This document shows, one piece after another, positions 38,050 through 47,200 of a stretch of DNA of 64,000 bases. The DNA is from Anaerolineae bacterium (GTDB lineage: Bacteria > Chloroflexota > Anaerolineae > DUEN01): the NCBI GenBank assembly GCA_025060615.1, contig JANXBS010000013.1, positions 1-64,000 of the forward strand, written 5' to 3'. The notes under the pieces are model-generated. The model did not search any database and was not told the DNA's origin. It was given only the letters and a program-made list of their open reading frames with translations. The position numbers and the translations under genes are program-made. The first letter of the stretch is position 1; each line of letters starts with the position of its first letter.

Positions 38050-39084
38050 TTACGCCAATCGTGCAGAGGCGACCACATCTAGATCCCAGCCGGCCCGATC
38101 GCCCATTTGAAAACGATAGTAACCGGCACAGGCGATCATAGCGGCGTTGTCCGTGCACAGCCAGATGGGCGGAATGGAATACGGGCGATTCATGCGCCGG
38201 GCCAGCTCGGCGCGCAGCGCCGCGTTGGCCGCTACCCCGCCGCATACACAGACGTGACGGACGTCATAGGCCGCGGCCGCCTCCAGCGTCTTGGTCACCA
38301 GCACATCGGCCACGGCTGCCTGGAAGCTGGCAGCTACATCGGCTACCGGCACCGGCTCCCCTAGCTCTCGCACGAGGCGTAGAACGGCCGTTTTCAGCCC
38401 GCTGAACGAGAAGTCGAACCGGTGCTTCCAGTCGTTGAGCAGAGCCCTGGGCAGCGGGAATCGGCCCGGATCGCCCCGCTCCGCTGCCCTCTGGATAGCC
38501 GGCCCGCCGGGATAGCCCAACCCCAACAGCCGCGCCACCTTGTCAAACGCCTCACCGGCCGCGTCATCCAGCGTGCCGCCTAACCGTTCATATCGGCCAT
38601 GTCCGCGCATCAGCAAAAGCTCGGTATGTCCACCCGATACCACCAACACCAGGATGGGGAAATCATCCTCGCTGAGCCGTTTCCCCTGGTATGGCGGCTC
38701 ACCAGGGCGTACGGGATCCAGCCAGTTGGAGTAAACGTGTCCCTCTAGATGGTTGATGCCCACTAGCGGCAAACCGCGGCCCAATGCGATCCCTTTCGCT
38801 ACGTTGACGCCCACTACGAGCGACCCAGCCAGCCCAGGGCCATAAGTCACCGCCACGGCGGACAAGTCCTCCCACCCCACGCCGGCCTCCCGCAGCGTTT
38901 GCTCAATCACGGGGCGGATCGTGAGCACATGCTGTCGCGAGGCCACCTCGGGAAAAACGCCGCCGTACTGCCGATGCAAGTCCACTTGTGAGGCGACGAC
39001 GTTCGACAGAAGACAGCGGCCATCAGCTAAGATGGCCGCCGCAGTTTCGTCACAGGAGGTCTCAATGCCCAGGATCAGTGTCAT
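38050..39084 (-). CDS. tsaD: tRNA N6-adenosine threonylcarbamoyltransferase
   Basis: TsaD transfers the threonylcarbamoyl group to A37 of ANN-decoding tRNAs. The metal ligands are in [11 protein letters not shown], the N-terminus is [15 protein letters not shown], and [16 protein letters not shown] is near the end. The 344-residue length is typical. Its ATG overlaps the stop of the LysM gene (ATGA), so it is translated with an apparently unrelated secreted protein. Confidence 0.96.
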   Translation of the reverse strand: MTLILGIETSCDETAAAILADGRCLLSNVVASQVDLHRQYGGVFPEVASRQHVLTIRPVIEQTLREAGVGWEDLSAVAVTYGPGLAGSLVVGVNVAKGIALGRGLPLVGINHLEGHVYSNWLDPVRPGEPPYQGKRLSEDDFPILVLVVSGGHTELLLMRGHGRYERLGGTLDDAAGEAFDKVARLLGLGYPGGPAIQRAAERGDPGRFPLPRALLNDWKHRFDFSFSGLKTAVLRLVRELGEPVPVADVAASFQAAVADVLVTKTLEAAAAYDVRHVCVCGGVAANAALRAELARRMNRPYSIPPIWLCTDNAAMIACAGYYRFQMGDRAGWDLDVVASARLA

Positions 39085-40370
39085 GGGATGAGCAAGCGCT
39101 GTCCGACGTAGATCCGATTTACGTTTCGAATGCCATTGGCCGCGGCAAGCTGTCGGATCGTGACGCCATAGCGCGCAGCGATGCTGTGAAGCGTCTCCTC
39201 GCGTCGAACGGTGTGGTAACGGACGACAGGCCCTTGCCTTATCACCAGCTTGCTAAAACCCGCTGACTTGTTGCGTACGGGCGCCAAACTGGCGCTGGCT
39301 GACGGGCTCAACCGGACGCGAGCGGTGACCGCGTCCAGCTTGGAGCCATCTGCGGGGCTTGGCCAGTACGCTTCCACATAGCCCCACTGGGCAATGGATA
39401 CCGTGTAAGGTACAGTCGCAGTGAACGGCGCGTAGGTGCCCAACGTCCCTCCCATTGCGGTGGCGCGTCCCACGCGGCGAAAGCGCTGGTCTAGCACGTC
39501 TATGACCACCAGCGCTTCGAACGTATCCGATTGTCCTCGCACGGTGACCGGATTGCCCACCGATTGGTCATTGGCTGGCGAGGTCAGGATCACGCTGGGG
39601 CGTCGGCTAGGGATGAGCAAGGGCTGCCCTACGTAGATCAAGCTGGGGCTACGGAGGCGATTGGCCTGCATGATGTCGCGCACGGTCACCCTATGCCCTA
39701 ACGCAATACGGAACAGGGTGTCGCCGGGGTGCACATGGTACAGCACGCCGGTAACAGGGCTGGGCGTGGCTGTCGGCACAGGGGGAGGAGTTGGCGTGGG
39801 GCCAGGCGTGCGGGTGGGCGTAGGGCCCCTCTTCTGTAGAAACACGCGCACCGTCACCTTGTCCATCTCTGTTCCATCTTTGGGGCTTATCCAGAACACG
39901 TCTACATAGCCCCACTGTGAGTCCGACACCACGTACGAGATATCGGCGCTGAACGGCGCGTACTCGCCCATGGCGGCCATGGCGCTTCCCGATCCCACCT
40001 CACGGAACTGACCGTCCAAGATGCGGATGCTCACCAATCCCTCGAAGACGTTGGCGCGTCCGCTCACCCGGACTGGGCTGCTCACCCGCGCGCCGGAGGC
40101 CGGCTTCTCCAAGAGGATGGGTGGCTCTGCCCGGGGGATACGCAGCACTTGCCCCACTCGAATCCGATTCACGTTTTGAATGCCGTTGGCGGCGGCTAGC
40201 TCTCGCACGGTGACGCCGTGGGTCACCGCGATGCGATACAGGGTATCACCGGGGTGCACGATGTACTGATTGGTGCCGGAGCCCGAGGTCGCATAGGCCG
40301 TGGTGGTCCCTACCAGCAAGCAGGCAAGGACCCAGAACATAACAGTCCCGATCCAACGAAGCCGATTCAT
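39081..40370 (-). CDS. Secreted protein with three LysM and two Gmad2 Ig-like domains
   Basis: This 429-residue protein has a signal peptide (cleavage near TAYA-TSG), then LysM ([29 protein letters not shown]), a Gmad2 Ig-like domain, a Pro/Thr linker, a second LysM and Gmad2 pair, and a third LysM at the C-terminus. LysM binds peptidoglycan, and Gmad2 is the Ig-like domain known from spore-germination proteins. No enzyme domain is present. The duplicated LysM-Gmad2 unit suggests internal duplication. It overlaps mce (ATGA) and tsaD (ATGA). Confidence 0.88.
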   Translation of the reverse strand: MNRLRWIGTVMFWVLACLLVGTTTAYATSGSGTNQYIVHPGDTLYRIAVTHGVTVRELAAANGIQNVNRIRVGQVLRIPRAEPPILLEKPASGARVSSPVRVSGRANVFEGLVSIRILDGQFREVGSGSAMAAMGEYAPFSADISYVVSDSQWGYVDVFWISPKDGTEMDKVTVRVFLQKRGPTPTRTPGPTPTPPPVPTATPSPVTGVLYHVHPGDTLFRIALGHRVTVRDIMQANRLRSPSLIYVGQPLLIPSRRPSVILTSPANDQSVGNPVTVRGQSDTFEALVVIDVLDQRFRRVGRATAMGGTLGTYAPFTATVPYTVSIAQWGYVEAYWPSPADGSKLDAVTARVRLSPSASASLAPVRNKSAGFSKLVIRQGPVVRYHTVRREETLHSIAARYGVTIRQLAAANGIRNVNRIYVGQRLLIP

Positions 40371-40777
40371 TTTTCCTCCTTGAATCTTTCAAGCAGCTCG
40401 ATCAGCACTCCGTGGGCGCCTTTGGGATGGATGAAGGCGACTCGGCCGTACGCGCCGCGGCGTGGGACGTGGTCAATCAGCTCGACCCCATGCGCCGCCA
40501 GCTCCATCAGCGTTGCCTCCAGATCATCCACCTCCAGGCAGATATGGTGTATGCCTTCACCCCGTTTGGCCAGGAACTTCGCTACGCCAGAATCCGAGTT
40601 GATGGGCTCCAGCAGCTCGATTTCGGAGTCGCTCGTGGGCAGGAAAGCGACCTTCACATCTTGCTCAGGGATGGTTTCCACGCGGCTGAGGGAGAGGCCC
40701 AGCGCATCGCGATATACGCGCAGAGCTGTCTCGATATCGTTGACGACAACAGCTATGTGGTGGATACGATAAATCAT
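40367..40777 (-). CDS. mce: Methylmalonyl-CoA epimerase
   Basis: This 136-residue VOC-fold enzyme interconverts the (R) and (S) forms of methylmalonyl-CoA. Metal ligands fit [20 protein letters not shown] and ELLE near the C-terminus, and the family segment [24 protein letters not shown] is clear. It lies 42 nt downstream of the mutase large subunit and overlaps the LysM gene start. Confidence 0.95.
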   Translation of the reverse strand: MIYRIHHIAVVVNDIETALRVYRDALGLSLSRVETIPEQDVKVAFLPTSDSEIELLEPINSDSGVAKFLAKRGEGIHHICLEVDDLEATLMELAAHGVELIDHVPRRGAYGRVAFIHPKGAHGVLIELLERFKEEK

Positions 40778-40819
40778 GGGAGGCTCCTATCGTAGTTCGT
40801 GGTAATAAGAGAGGACCAT

Positions 40820-42481
40820 TCATATCCAGGCTTCCGGCTGGTACTCGCCGAAGACCTGGCGTAGCACGCCGCAGATTTCGCCCAGCGTCACGTAGTGCTC
40901 CACACAAGTCACGAAGAGCGGCATCAACTCAGCGTCGGGCCGGCGTGCCGCCGATTCCAGTTGCGCCAGCAGCTCGGCCACCCGGGTCGGATCTCGTCTG
41001 GCGCGCACTTGTTGTAGCCGTCGGATTTGCTCTGCCTGCGCTTGTTCATCCACGCGCAAGATCTCAATGGGCGGTTCCGCCTCGGTGACGAAGCGGTTGA
41101 CCCCTACCACGATCTGCTCGCCCCGTTCGATAGCTTGTTGAACGCAATAGGCCGCCTCCTGGATCTCGCGTTGGATGTATCCCTGCTCAATGGCGCGCAG
41201 CGCGCCGCCGAGCGCATCAATCTTGGCGATATACGCTTGAGCGCGTCGCTCGATCTCATTGGTCAGGTATTCGACGAAGTAGGAGCCGGCCAGCGGATCC
41301 ACGGTATCAGCCACGCCGGATTCATAAGCGATGATTTGCTGCGTGCGCAGCGCCAACTGCGCCGAAGCCTCGGTAGGTAGGGCCAACGCTTCGTCCTTGG
41401 CGTTGGTGTGCAGCGATTGGGCGCCACCCAATACCGCGGCTAGGGCTTGAAGTGTAACGCGAATCACATTGTTGTCCACCTGCTGCGCGGTGAGCGTAGA
41501 GCCGCCCGTCTGCGCGTGGAAGCGCAACTGCCACGAGCGTGGATCCTGGGCGCCGAACCGCTCGCGCATGATGCGCGCCCACAGGCGGCGCGCCGCCCGG
41601 AATTTGGCGATCTCTTCGAAGAAGTAGTTGTGGGCATTGAAGAAGAACGACAACTGGCCGGCGAAGTCGTCCACGTTCAGCCCGGCGCGTATCGCCGCTT
41701 GTACGTACTCGATCGCGTTTGCCAGCGTGAAGGCCACCTCTTGAACAGCCGTGCACCCCGCCTCGCGCATGTGATAGCCGCTGATGGAGATCGCGTTCCA
41801 GCGGGGAAGATGACGGGCGCAGTAACGGAACAGGTCCACAGTCAATCGCAGCGAAGGCTCCGGCGGAAAGATGTAGGTGCCACGCGCGGCGTACTCTTTG
41901 AGGATATCGTTCTGCACGGTGCCGCGCAATTGGTGGATGGGCACTCCTTGCTTTTTCGCTACGGCGATAACCATCGCCAATAGGATGGCAGCCGGCGCGT
42001 TGATGGTCATGGAGATGCTCACCTGATCCAGCGGGATGCCATCGAGCAGCGTCTCCATGTCGGCCAGCGATGAAATGGCGACCCCTACCTTGCCCACTTC
42101 GCCCAGGGCTAGCGGATGATCCGAGTCGTAGCCGATCTGGGTGGGCAGATCGAACGCCACAGAAAGGCCGGTCTGCCCCTGCTCCAGCAGATATCGGTAT
42201 CGGCGATTCGACTCCTCGGCAGTGGCGTAGCCGGCATATTGGCGCATCGTCCACAGACGGCCGCGGTACATGGTGGGTTGGATGCCGCGCGTGAACGGGT
42301 ATTCTCCAGGGAATCCCAGATCGCGCACGTAGTCGAGCTCGACGTCTTCCGGGGTGTACAGCCGGGCGACAGGGATGCCAGACGGCGTCTCAAAGACGAG
42401 CTTGCGTTCTGGGGAGCGTTCCAGCGCCCGTTGTACCACCGTTTGCTCCCATCGCTTTTGCTCAGCAGAGAGTTCGCCCAT
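40820..42481 (-). CDS. Methylmalonyl-CoA mutase, catalytic (alpha) subunit
   Basis: This 553-residue mutase contains only the substrate-binding TIM barrel ([70 protein letters not shown]). It lacks the C-terminal B12-binding DxHxxG domain, so a separate small cobalamin subunit must be encoded elsewhere. Together with the epimerase it links propionyl-CoA or succinyl-CoA metabolism. It is divergent from mevalonate kinase. Confidence 0.94.
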   Translation of the reverse strand: MGELSAEQKRWEQTVVQRALERSPERKLVFETPSGIPVARLYTPEDVELDYVRDLGFPGEYPFTRGIQPTMYRGRLWTMRQYAGYATAEESNRRYRYLLEQGQTGLSVAFDLPTQIGYDSDHPLALGEVGKVGVAISSLADMETLLDGIPLDQVSISMTINAPAAILLAMVIAVAKKQGVPIHQLRGTVQNDILKEYAARGTYIFPPEPSLRLTVDLFRYCARHLPRWNAISISGYHMREAGCTAVQEVAFTLANAIEYVQAAIRAGLNVDDFAGQLSFFFNAHNYFFEEIAKFRAARRLWARIMRERFGAQDPRSWQLRFHAQTGGSTLTAQQVDNNVIRVTLQALAAVLGGAQSLHTNAKDEALALPTEASAQLALRTQQIIAYESGVADTVDPLAGSYFVEYLTNEIERRAQAYIAKIDALGGALRAIEQGYIQREIQEAAYCVQQAIERGEQIVVGVNRFVTEAEPPIEILRVDEQAQAEQIRRLQQVRARRDPTRVAELLAQLESAARRPDAELMPLFVTCVEHYVTLGEICGVLRQVFGEYQPEAWI

Positions 42482-42549
42482 GGTTGATCCTCAACCCGCT
42501 CAGAAGCTTAGATGGAGGTTCACGGCGCGAGGGCCACCCGCACTTCTTT

Positions 42550-42568
42550 CTGCGGCTGTCAGCCGCAG
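42550..42568. repeat. 19-bp perfect palindrome between mutase and mevalonate kinase
   Basis: CTGCGGCTG-T-CAGCCGCAG lies in the 203-bp divergent spacer, 69 bases upstream of the mutase start and about 115 upstream of mevalonate kinase. The position fits an operator, but a short REP-like element is equally possible. Confidence 0.45.
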
Positions 42569-42684
42569 ATAACTGTTAGGTAGAGAATGACATGAAAGGG
42601 GCTTTTGGTCAAGTCTCTGGTGGCCTTGGATTGCCGATGATCCATGGGCATGCTATACTGAACGCAGCTCGGATAGGTGGTCAT

Positions 42685-43656
42685 ATGAGTGCTCGGGTTC
42701 TGGGGCGCGGGAGCGCGCCCGGCAAGGTGATCCTATTGGGAGAACATGCGGTGGTATATGGTCGGCCGGCCATCGCCGTGCCGGTGACGCGCGTACAAGC
42801 TGAGGCGGTGGTGACTTCTGGCCTGCCGGGTGAGGGCTTGTCCATCCACGCGCTCGACCTCGGACAGGTGATCTCGCTGACAACGGCGCCGCGCGATCAC
42901 CCGCTGGCGGCCATCGCGCGAGCGGCCCTGCATGAGCTAGGCATCTCACCGATGCCCGATTGGATAGTGAGCGTGCGTTCAACGATCCCCATTGCGGCCG
43001 GCATGGGCAGCGGCGCGGCTGTCTCGGCGGCCATCGCACGGGCGTTGGCGGCGGCCGCGGGCTACGAGCTCCCCACCCATGCTGTATCCGAGCTGGTCTA
43101 CCGGGTGGAGCATCTGCACCATGGTACTCCCTCTGGGATTGACAACACTGTGGTCAGTTATGCCTGCCCAATTTATTTCGTTAAAGGGCGATCCCCACAG
43201 CCGTTGCGTATCGCCCGACCCTTCTGGCTGGTGATCGGCGATACGGGGGTGCCCAGCCCGACCAAGACAGCGGTGCTGGAGGTGCGCCAAGCGTGGGAGG
43301 CCGATCCGACCCGCTTCGAAGAGCTATTCGATCGGATCGCGGCCCTCGTTGAGGTTGCCCGCACGGCTATTGAAGCGGGAGCTGTCGAGGCGCTGGGGCC
43401 ACTGATGACTGAGAATCAGGCGCTGCTGCGTGAGATCGGCGTCAGCTCCCCAGAACTGGAGCGGCTGATCGAGGCCGCTCGTGCTGCGGGCGCGAGCGGG
43501 GCCAAGCTGGTGGGCGCCGGCCGCGGCGGCAACATGATCGCCCTGGCTGAGCCTGACCGGGCAGAGGCGATCGCGGCGGCCCTGCGTGCCGCCGGCGCCG
43601 TGCGCACGATCGTCACTCAGGTGGATGGAAGCTCAGACCCCCGTGATCTGTTGTAG
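42685..43656 (+). CDS. mvk: Mevalonate kinase
   Basis: This GHMP kinase phosphorylates mevalonate to mevalonate 5-phosphate. It has SAPGKVILLGEHAVVYGRPAIAVPV, the ATP motif IPIAAGMGSGAAVSAAIA, HHGTPSGIDNTVVSYACP and the C-terminal KLVGAGRGGNMIAL. The 323-residue length fits bacterial and archaeal enzymes. The start at ATG 42685 follows AGGTGG; an upstream ATG would add residues absent from the family. A UbiD-family gene follows after 14 nt, which points to isoprenoid synthesis through mevalonate. Confidence 0.93.
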   Translation: MSARVLGRGSAPGKVILLGEHAVVYGRPAIAVPVTRVQAEAVVTSGLPGEGLSIHALDLGQVISLTTAPRDHPLAAIARAALHELGISPMPDWIVSVRSTIPIAAGMGSGAAVSAAIARALAAAAGYELPTHAVSELVYRVEHLHHGTPSGIDNTVVSYACPIYFVKGRSPQPLRIARPFWLVIGDTGVPSPTKTAVLEVRQAWEADPTRFEELFDRIAALVEVARTAIEAGAVEALGPLMTENQALLREIGVSSPELERLIEAARAAGASGAKLVGAGRGGNMIALAEPDRAEAIAAALRAAGAVRTIVTQVDGSSDPRDLL

Positions 43657-43670
43657 GTCGTCTGGTGATC

Positions 43671-45026
43671 ATGAGCGATCCGTTTCCTTCCCTTCGTACG
43701 TTCTTGGCCCAGGCTGAAGCGGCCGGTTACCTGTTGACCATCCGCCGGCCGGTGAGCCCGCGTCTGGAGATGGCGCAGGTCATCTACGCGCTGGATGGCC
43801 GTCCGGTGCTGTTCACCAACGTGCCGGATAGCGACTATCGCGTGGCCTCCGGCGTCTGCTCCGACCGGCGGTATTTCGCCATGGCGCTGGGATGTCGTCC
43901 TGAACAGCTCCTGTTCCGCCTGGCCGATGCCCTGGCCGCTCCCCAAACGCCGCCAATCGTCACCGACGCGCCCTGTCAGGAGGTCGTGGAGGGCGAGGTG
44001 GATCTCACTCGCCTCCCTTTCCTCACGCACTGGGAGGGGGATGCGGGGCCGTATGCCACGGCCGCCGTTGCCATCGTCAGTGATCCGGACACGGGCCCGA
44101 ATGCCTCATATCACCGGCTGCTTCGGCTGGATCAGCGCCGGTGCGTGGCGCGCATCGTCGAGGGACGGGGCACCGATACGGCCTGGCGTAAAACTTCAGG
44201 CGATCTGCCGGTGGCGATTTGTATCGGGCTACCCCTACATGTGTTGCTGGCCGCGTCTATGGCGCCGCCGCCGGGGGTAGACGAGATGCGCATCGCCCAC
44301 GCGCTGGCTCCCACGCCGCTGGTGCAATGCCGAACGGTGCCATTGCAAGTGCCGGCGGCAGCAGAGATCGTCCTAGAGGGGCGCATCATCCGACGTCTGG
44401 CCACCGAGGGGCCGTTTGTGGACCTAACGGGCACCTGGGACCTCATTCGGCAGCAGCCGGTGATCGAGGTTGACTGTATCACTCACCGCCGCGACGCCAT
44501 CTACCATGCATTGCTCCCTGGCCAGCGAGAGCATCGCCTGCTGATGGGAATGCCGCGGGAGCCGACCATTTTCGCTGCGGTCAACCAGGTGTGCGAGTGC
44601 CTGAACGTGCATATCACGCCAGGGGGCACGTCTTGGTTGCACGCGGTGGTGCAGATCCGCAAACGTCGCCCGGACGATGGCCGGCGCGCTGCCGAGGCTG
44701 CGTTTCGGGGACACGGATCGCTCAAGCACGTATGGGTGGTGGACGAGGACATCAACCCGTTCGACCCTGCTGAGGTAGAGTGGGCGATGGCGACCCGCTT
44801 TCAGGCCGACCGTGACCTGCTCGTGTGGCGGGATCAGCCGTCAAGCTCGCTGGACCCTTCAGCCACGCACGTCCCGGGTCAGAAGTCTCGTTCGGCCAAG
44901 ATGGGGCTGGACTGTACGATCCCATGGGACACGCCCGATGGCCCTAGCAACCCGATGGCCTTCCGACGCGTGCCCATCCCGCGGATAGACCCAGCCCCGT
45001 ATCTGGACGATGGCGGCGCGCTTTGA
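43671..45026 (+). CDS. UbiD-family decarboxylase, candidate anhydromevalonate phosphate decarboxylase
   Basis: This 451-residue UbiD-type decarboxylase would need prenylated FMN. Family features include PVLFTNVPDSDYRVASGVCSDR, EVDLTRLPFLTHWEGDAGPY, LTGTWDL and GGTSWLHAVVQI. UbiD proteins act on aromatic or alpha,beta-unsaturated acids. Its position 14 nt behind mevalonate kinase suggests the archaeal role of decarboxylating trans-anhydromevalonate 5-phosphate to isopentenyl phosphate. That is inferred from context alone; ubiquinone/menaquinone-type or phenolic-acid roles remain possible. No UbiX or aconitase X gene is in the window. Confidence 0.85.
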   Translation: MSDPFPSLRTFLAQAEAAGYLLTIRRPVSPRLEMAQVIYALDGRPVLFTNVPDSDYRVASGVCSDRRYFAMALGCRPEQLLFRLADALAAPQTPPIVTDAPCQEVVEGEVDLTRLPFLTHWEGDAGPYATAAVAIVSDPDTGPNASYHRLLRLDQRRCVARIVEGRGTDTAWRKTSGDLPVAICIGLPLHVLLAASMAPPPGVDEMRIAHALAPTPLVQCRTVPLQVPAAAEIVLEGRIIRRLATEGPFVDLTGTWDLIRQQPVIEVDCITHRRDAIYHALLPGQREHRLLMGMPREPTIFAAVNQVCECLNVHITPGGTSWLHAVVQIRKRRPDDGRRAAEAAFRGHGSLKHVWVVDEDINPFDPAEVEWAMATRFQADRDLLVWRDQPSSSLDPSATHVPGQKSRSAKMGLDCTIPWDTPDGPSNPMAFRRVPIPRIDPAPYLDDGGAL

Positions 45027-45279
45027 ACCGCTCTCGGGGATTGCGGCCGGCGGCAAGGAGCAGCTCGGCAGCCGTAGTGCCCGGCTGGATGGCTGCGTTG
45101 CGGGCTTCGGCCTCCTCCGGCTTGATTGGGGAGGATGCGCAGACGATCTTGACCTCCCCGGGCTATCAGGCTCAAGTAGTAACTGTGCCTGTGTGCAGTC
45201 GGGTGGCAGTGATGGGCTCATGGTTATCGTTCAACGGCGGATACACGGTATAGAGCGCCAAGTTGGTCAGGGTTGCCAT
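44944..45279 (-). pseudogene. Decayed small gene, possible ubiquitin-like remnant
   Basis: Reading the minus strand from ATG 45279 (preceded by GAAGGGA) gives 35 codons (MATLTNLALYTVYPPL...), then TGA, TGA and TAG within four codons. The same frame then continues as PGEVKIVCASSPIKPEEAEA and RNAAIQPGTTAAELLLAAG, down to 44944. The second part resembles bacterial ubiquitin-like/MoaD-like proteins (R.A.I.PGTTAAELL). It lies 18 nt after a broken membrane-protein gene and downstream of a ThiF/E1-like gene. The last 80 bases run antisense to the UbiD gene. Identity is tentative. Confidence 0.3.
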
Positions 45280-45297
45280 CGGGACATCCCTTCACTG

Positions 45298-45473
45298 TTA
45301 CTGCAGCACCAAGATGAGCACCGCCAGGCCGGCCCCGGCCGCCAGGAGCGCCATCCCCTTTTAGGGTCGCCAGAATGCTTGGCTTGAGCGCCGGCCAGCG
45401 CCATCAGCCCGGCGATGCCCCACAAGAACCCAGCGCTCAAGACACCCATCATCTGCGGCCAAGTGAGGTTCAT
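45298..45473 (-). pseudogene. Frameshifted small membrane protein
   Basis: From ATG 45473 (GAGGTGA upstream) the frame reads MNLTWPQMMGVLSAGFLWGI and ALAGAQAKHSGDP, a membrane helix and a polar turn. At the CCTAAAAGGGG run (about 45357-45367) a second helix, KGMALLAAGAGLAVLILVLQ, continues in another frame to the stop at 45298. Joined, they make a plausible 58-residue two-helix membrane protein. One or two bases are therefore lost or gained in the run, or programmed slippage occurs. It lies between the ThiF gene and the ubiquitin-like remnant. Confidence 0.5.
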
Positions 45474-45617
45474 CGAGATCACCTCGTGACTTTTCTCCTG
45501 GAAGCTCAGGGGACTTCCGCGTTAGCCACTCTTTTGTCTCCTCCACTATGGGTTTAGAACCTTGACAAGCGATGGGTTACATGGGCCTCTCAGCTTCAAC
45601 GCGTTTACATTGATCCC

Positions 45618-46922
45618 CTATGACCAAGCCAGCCCATCATCGCCCAGCCCTGCTCGAGCACAGAGGGGACAAGATGCAACCTCACCGGACGGCTGTGGAT
45701 ATGTCACTTGTAGTCGTCCAGCTAGGTCGAACTCGAGGTGGGCCCAGATGGAGGCCTGTAACCGTTCCGCTACCAGGTCTTGCAGCATCTGCATCCCCAA
45801 GCCGACGGCCAGTTGGTTTAAGCTGCGTAGCGATCCGGCGCGCTGCATGTGCCACTCCCCCTCTCGTAGGACCGTCAGTGAGCGATGATGGCACAGCTCA
45901 TCCACCGCCTGAGCGTAATCGGTCAGGCTTCCCCTGCACAGCAGGCAGCCATCACCGGGCAGGATCAGGCGCACGTCGGCTCCCATCACCCGAGTTCGAA
46001 GTTGGTTATGCGGACCTTGAGCTAGGCTATCGTTCGCGGTAAAGTGGATGCCGGTGCCGATATCCAGCAACACGCGGTGGTATAGGGTCGCCACGATGGC
46101 CGCGGCTAGGCGGGCGGCGCCGTTGTCTACGCAGCAGACCAACACATGGCATCCCTTCGCCGCCGCAAGGGCAACCTGGTCGGCGATAGACGCGACCAGG
46201 GGGATCACCGGGTCCTGTCCGGCGAGGAGCAAGGGCCGCAGGTGGTCGGCCAGGGCTTTAGCCTTGGGGCGTTCTACATCGGCCTCCGTAACGGCATCCA
46301 TCTCTCTCAGGTTGTGGCGCTCGACAAGATCTGGGTCAATCAGGATGAGCCGGCTCACCCCCAACCGCGCCAGGGTGACCGCAGCCAACGAACCGGTGCG
46401 GCCGCAGCCGATCACCGCAACGCGCAAGCTCACGAGCCGTTGCCAAGTTGCTTCGCTGCCTAAAGCCCCAATCGTGCGGCTACAGCGTTCTCGTTCCGCA
46501 TCCGAGATCTCTAGCTTCTCATCCGAAATTCGCCATCCACAATCCGCCATCCTTATCCGATGCGTCCCTGGGCCGACCAGGTTGAAGCGCTGGAGGAGTT
46601 CGATACTGCGTTCGCTACGAGCGAAGCCCCACAGGTGGCCGCGAGAGGGGCCGTAGCCTACATAGACCTGGCCGACCAGGCCCGGAGGCCACCGTTCAGG
46701 AACCTCCAGTCCGGCCGGAGGGGTGGAGGCCAGCGCGAAGCGGACGAATGGCCCGGCCGTGGTCGAGGGAGAAGGGACGCGATCGCGCACCAGCCATTCC
46801 CGGTCAGGTCCTGCGGTGGAGAGGCCTACGCGGGCAAAGGCGGGCTGCTCCGGCACTGCGGCCAGGGCCTGGAGGATGTGCTGGAAGATGGGCCTGGGGC
46901 AAGTCAGGGCGTGCATGGCCAT
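45618..46922 (-). CDS. ThiF/E1-like adenylyltransferase with an extra N-terminal domain
   Basis: Residues about 150-434 are an E1-like fold: nucleotide loop VIGCGRTGS (172-177), LILIDPDLVERHNLREM, VCCVDNGAARL and a four-Cys zinc site (C326, C329, C418, C421). Such enzymes adenylate the C-terminal glycine of ubiquitin-like proteins. Residues 1-120 may be a JAB-like domain, but the HxHP metal motif is missing. Residues 124-147 (MADCGWRISDEKLEISDAER) look like an in-frame palindromic repeat insertion. ATG 46922 has no clear ribosome site. Small genes flank it on the same strand. Confidence 0.75.
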   Translation of the reverse strand: MAMHALTCPRPIFQHILQALAAVPEQPAFARVGLSTAGPDREWLVRDRVPSPSTTAGPFVRFALASTPPAGLEVPERWPPGLVGQVYVGYGPSRGHLWGFARSERSIELLQRFNLVGPGTHRIRMADCGWRISDEKLEISDAERERCSRTIGALGSEATWQRLVSLRVAVIGCGRTGSLAAVTLARLGVSRLILIDPDLVERHNLREMDAVTEADVERPKAKALADHLRPLLLAGQDPVIPLVASIADQVALAAAKGCHVLVCCVDNGAARLAAAIVATLYHRVLLDIGTGIHFTANDSLAQGPHNQLRTRVMGADVRLILPGDGCLLCRGSLTDYAQAVDELCHHRSLTVLREGEWHMQRAGSLRSLNQLAVGLGMQMLQDLVAERLQASIWAHLEFDLAGRLQVTYPQPSGEVASCPLCARAGLGDDGLAWS

Positions 46923-46965
46923 CAAGTAAGACGACTACTCGCAGTGATCCTACTGCTCACACTGG

Positions 46966-47157
46966 TCAGTCGTAGGTGTAGAGAACACGGGCTCTTTCCC
47001 GCCGGATGGCCGGGCTCGGGGCCGTCTCAATGCGCGCCGACGCTGCCATCGCTTGCTCGGCCTCAGTCCACAGCCTTAACAGCACCTCAGATGGTTGCCC
47101 GTTGCGCGGGATCCTGTCTAGTCCGATGACAAGTGCTTCCACGATTGGCTGTTCCAT
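46966..47157 (-). CDS. Small unknown protein upstream of the ThiF-like gene
   Basis: This 63-residue soluble protein (MEQPIVEALVIGLDRIPRNG...) has no recognised family. An AAGGAGGG site lies at ideal spacing before the ATG at 47157, which strongly supports translation. It ends 43 nt before the ThiF-like start, so it is probably the first gene of that operon and may be a partner of the E1-like enzyme. Confidence 0.6.
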   Translation of the reverse strand: MEQPIVEALVIGLDRIPRNGQPSEVLLRLWTEAEQAMAASARIETAPSPAIRRERARVLYTYD

Positions 47158-47200
47158 GGCGAAACCCTCCTTATCGAGATAGGGAATTGGGCCCTCGATC

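Noticed and set aside
45027-45297. Aconitase X small subunit expected after the UbiD gene
   Set aside because: No plus-strand frame resembles the swivelling domain; the better reading is the decayed minus-strand gene.
46554-46922. Active JAB metalloprotease domain at the N-terminus of the ThiF-like protein
   Set aside because: The HxHP and downstream S..D metal motif is absent; at best a degenerate JAB fold remains.
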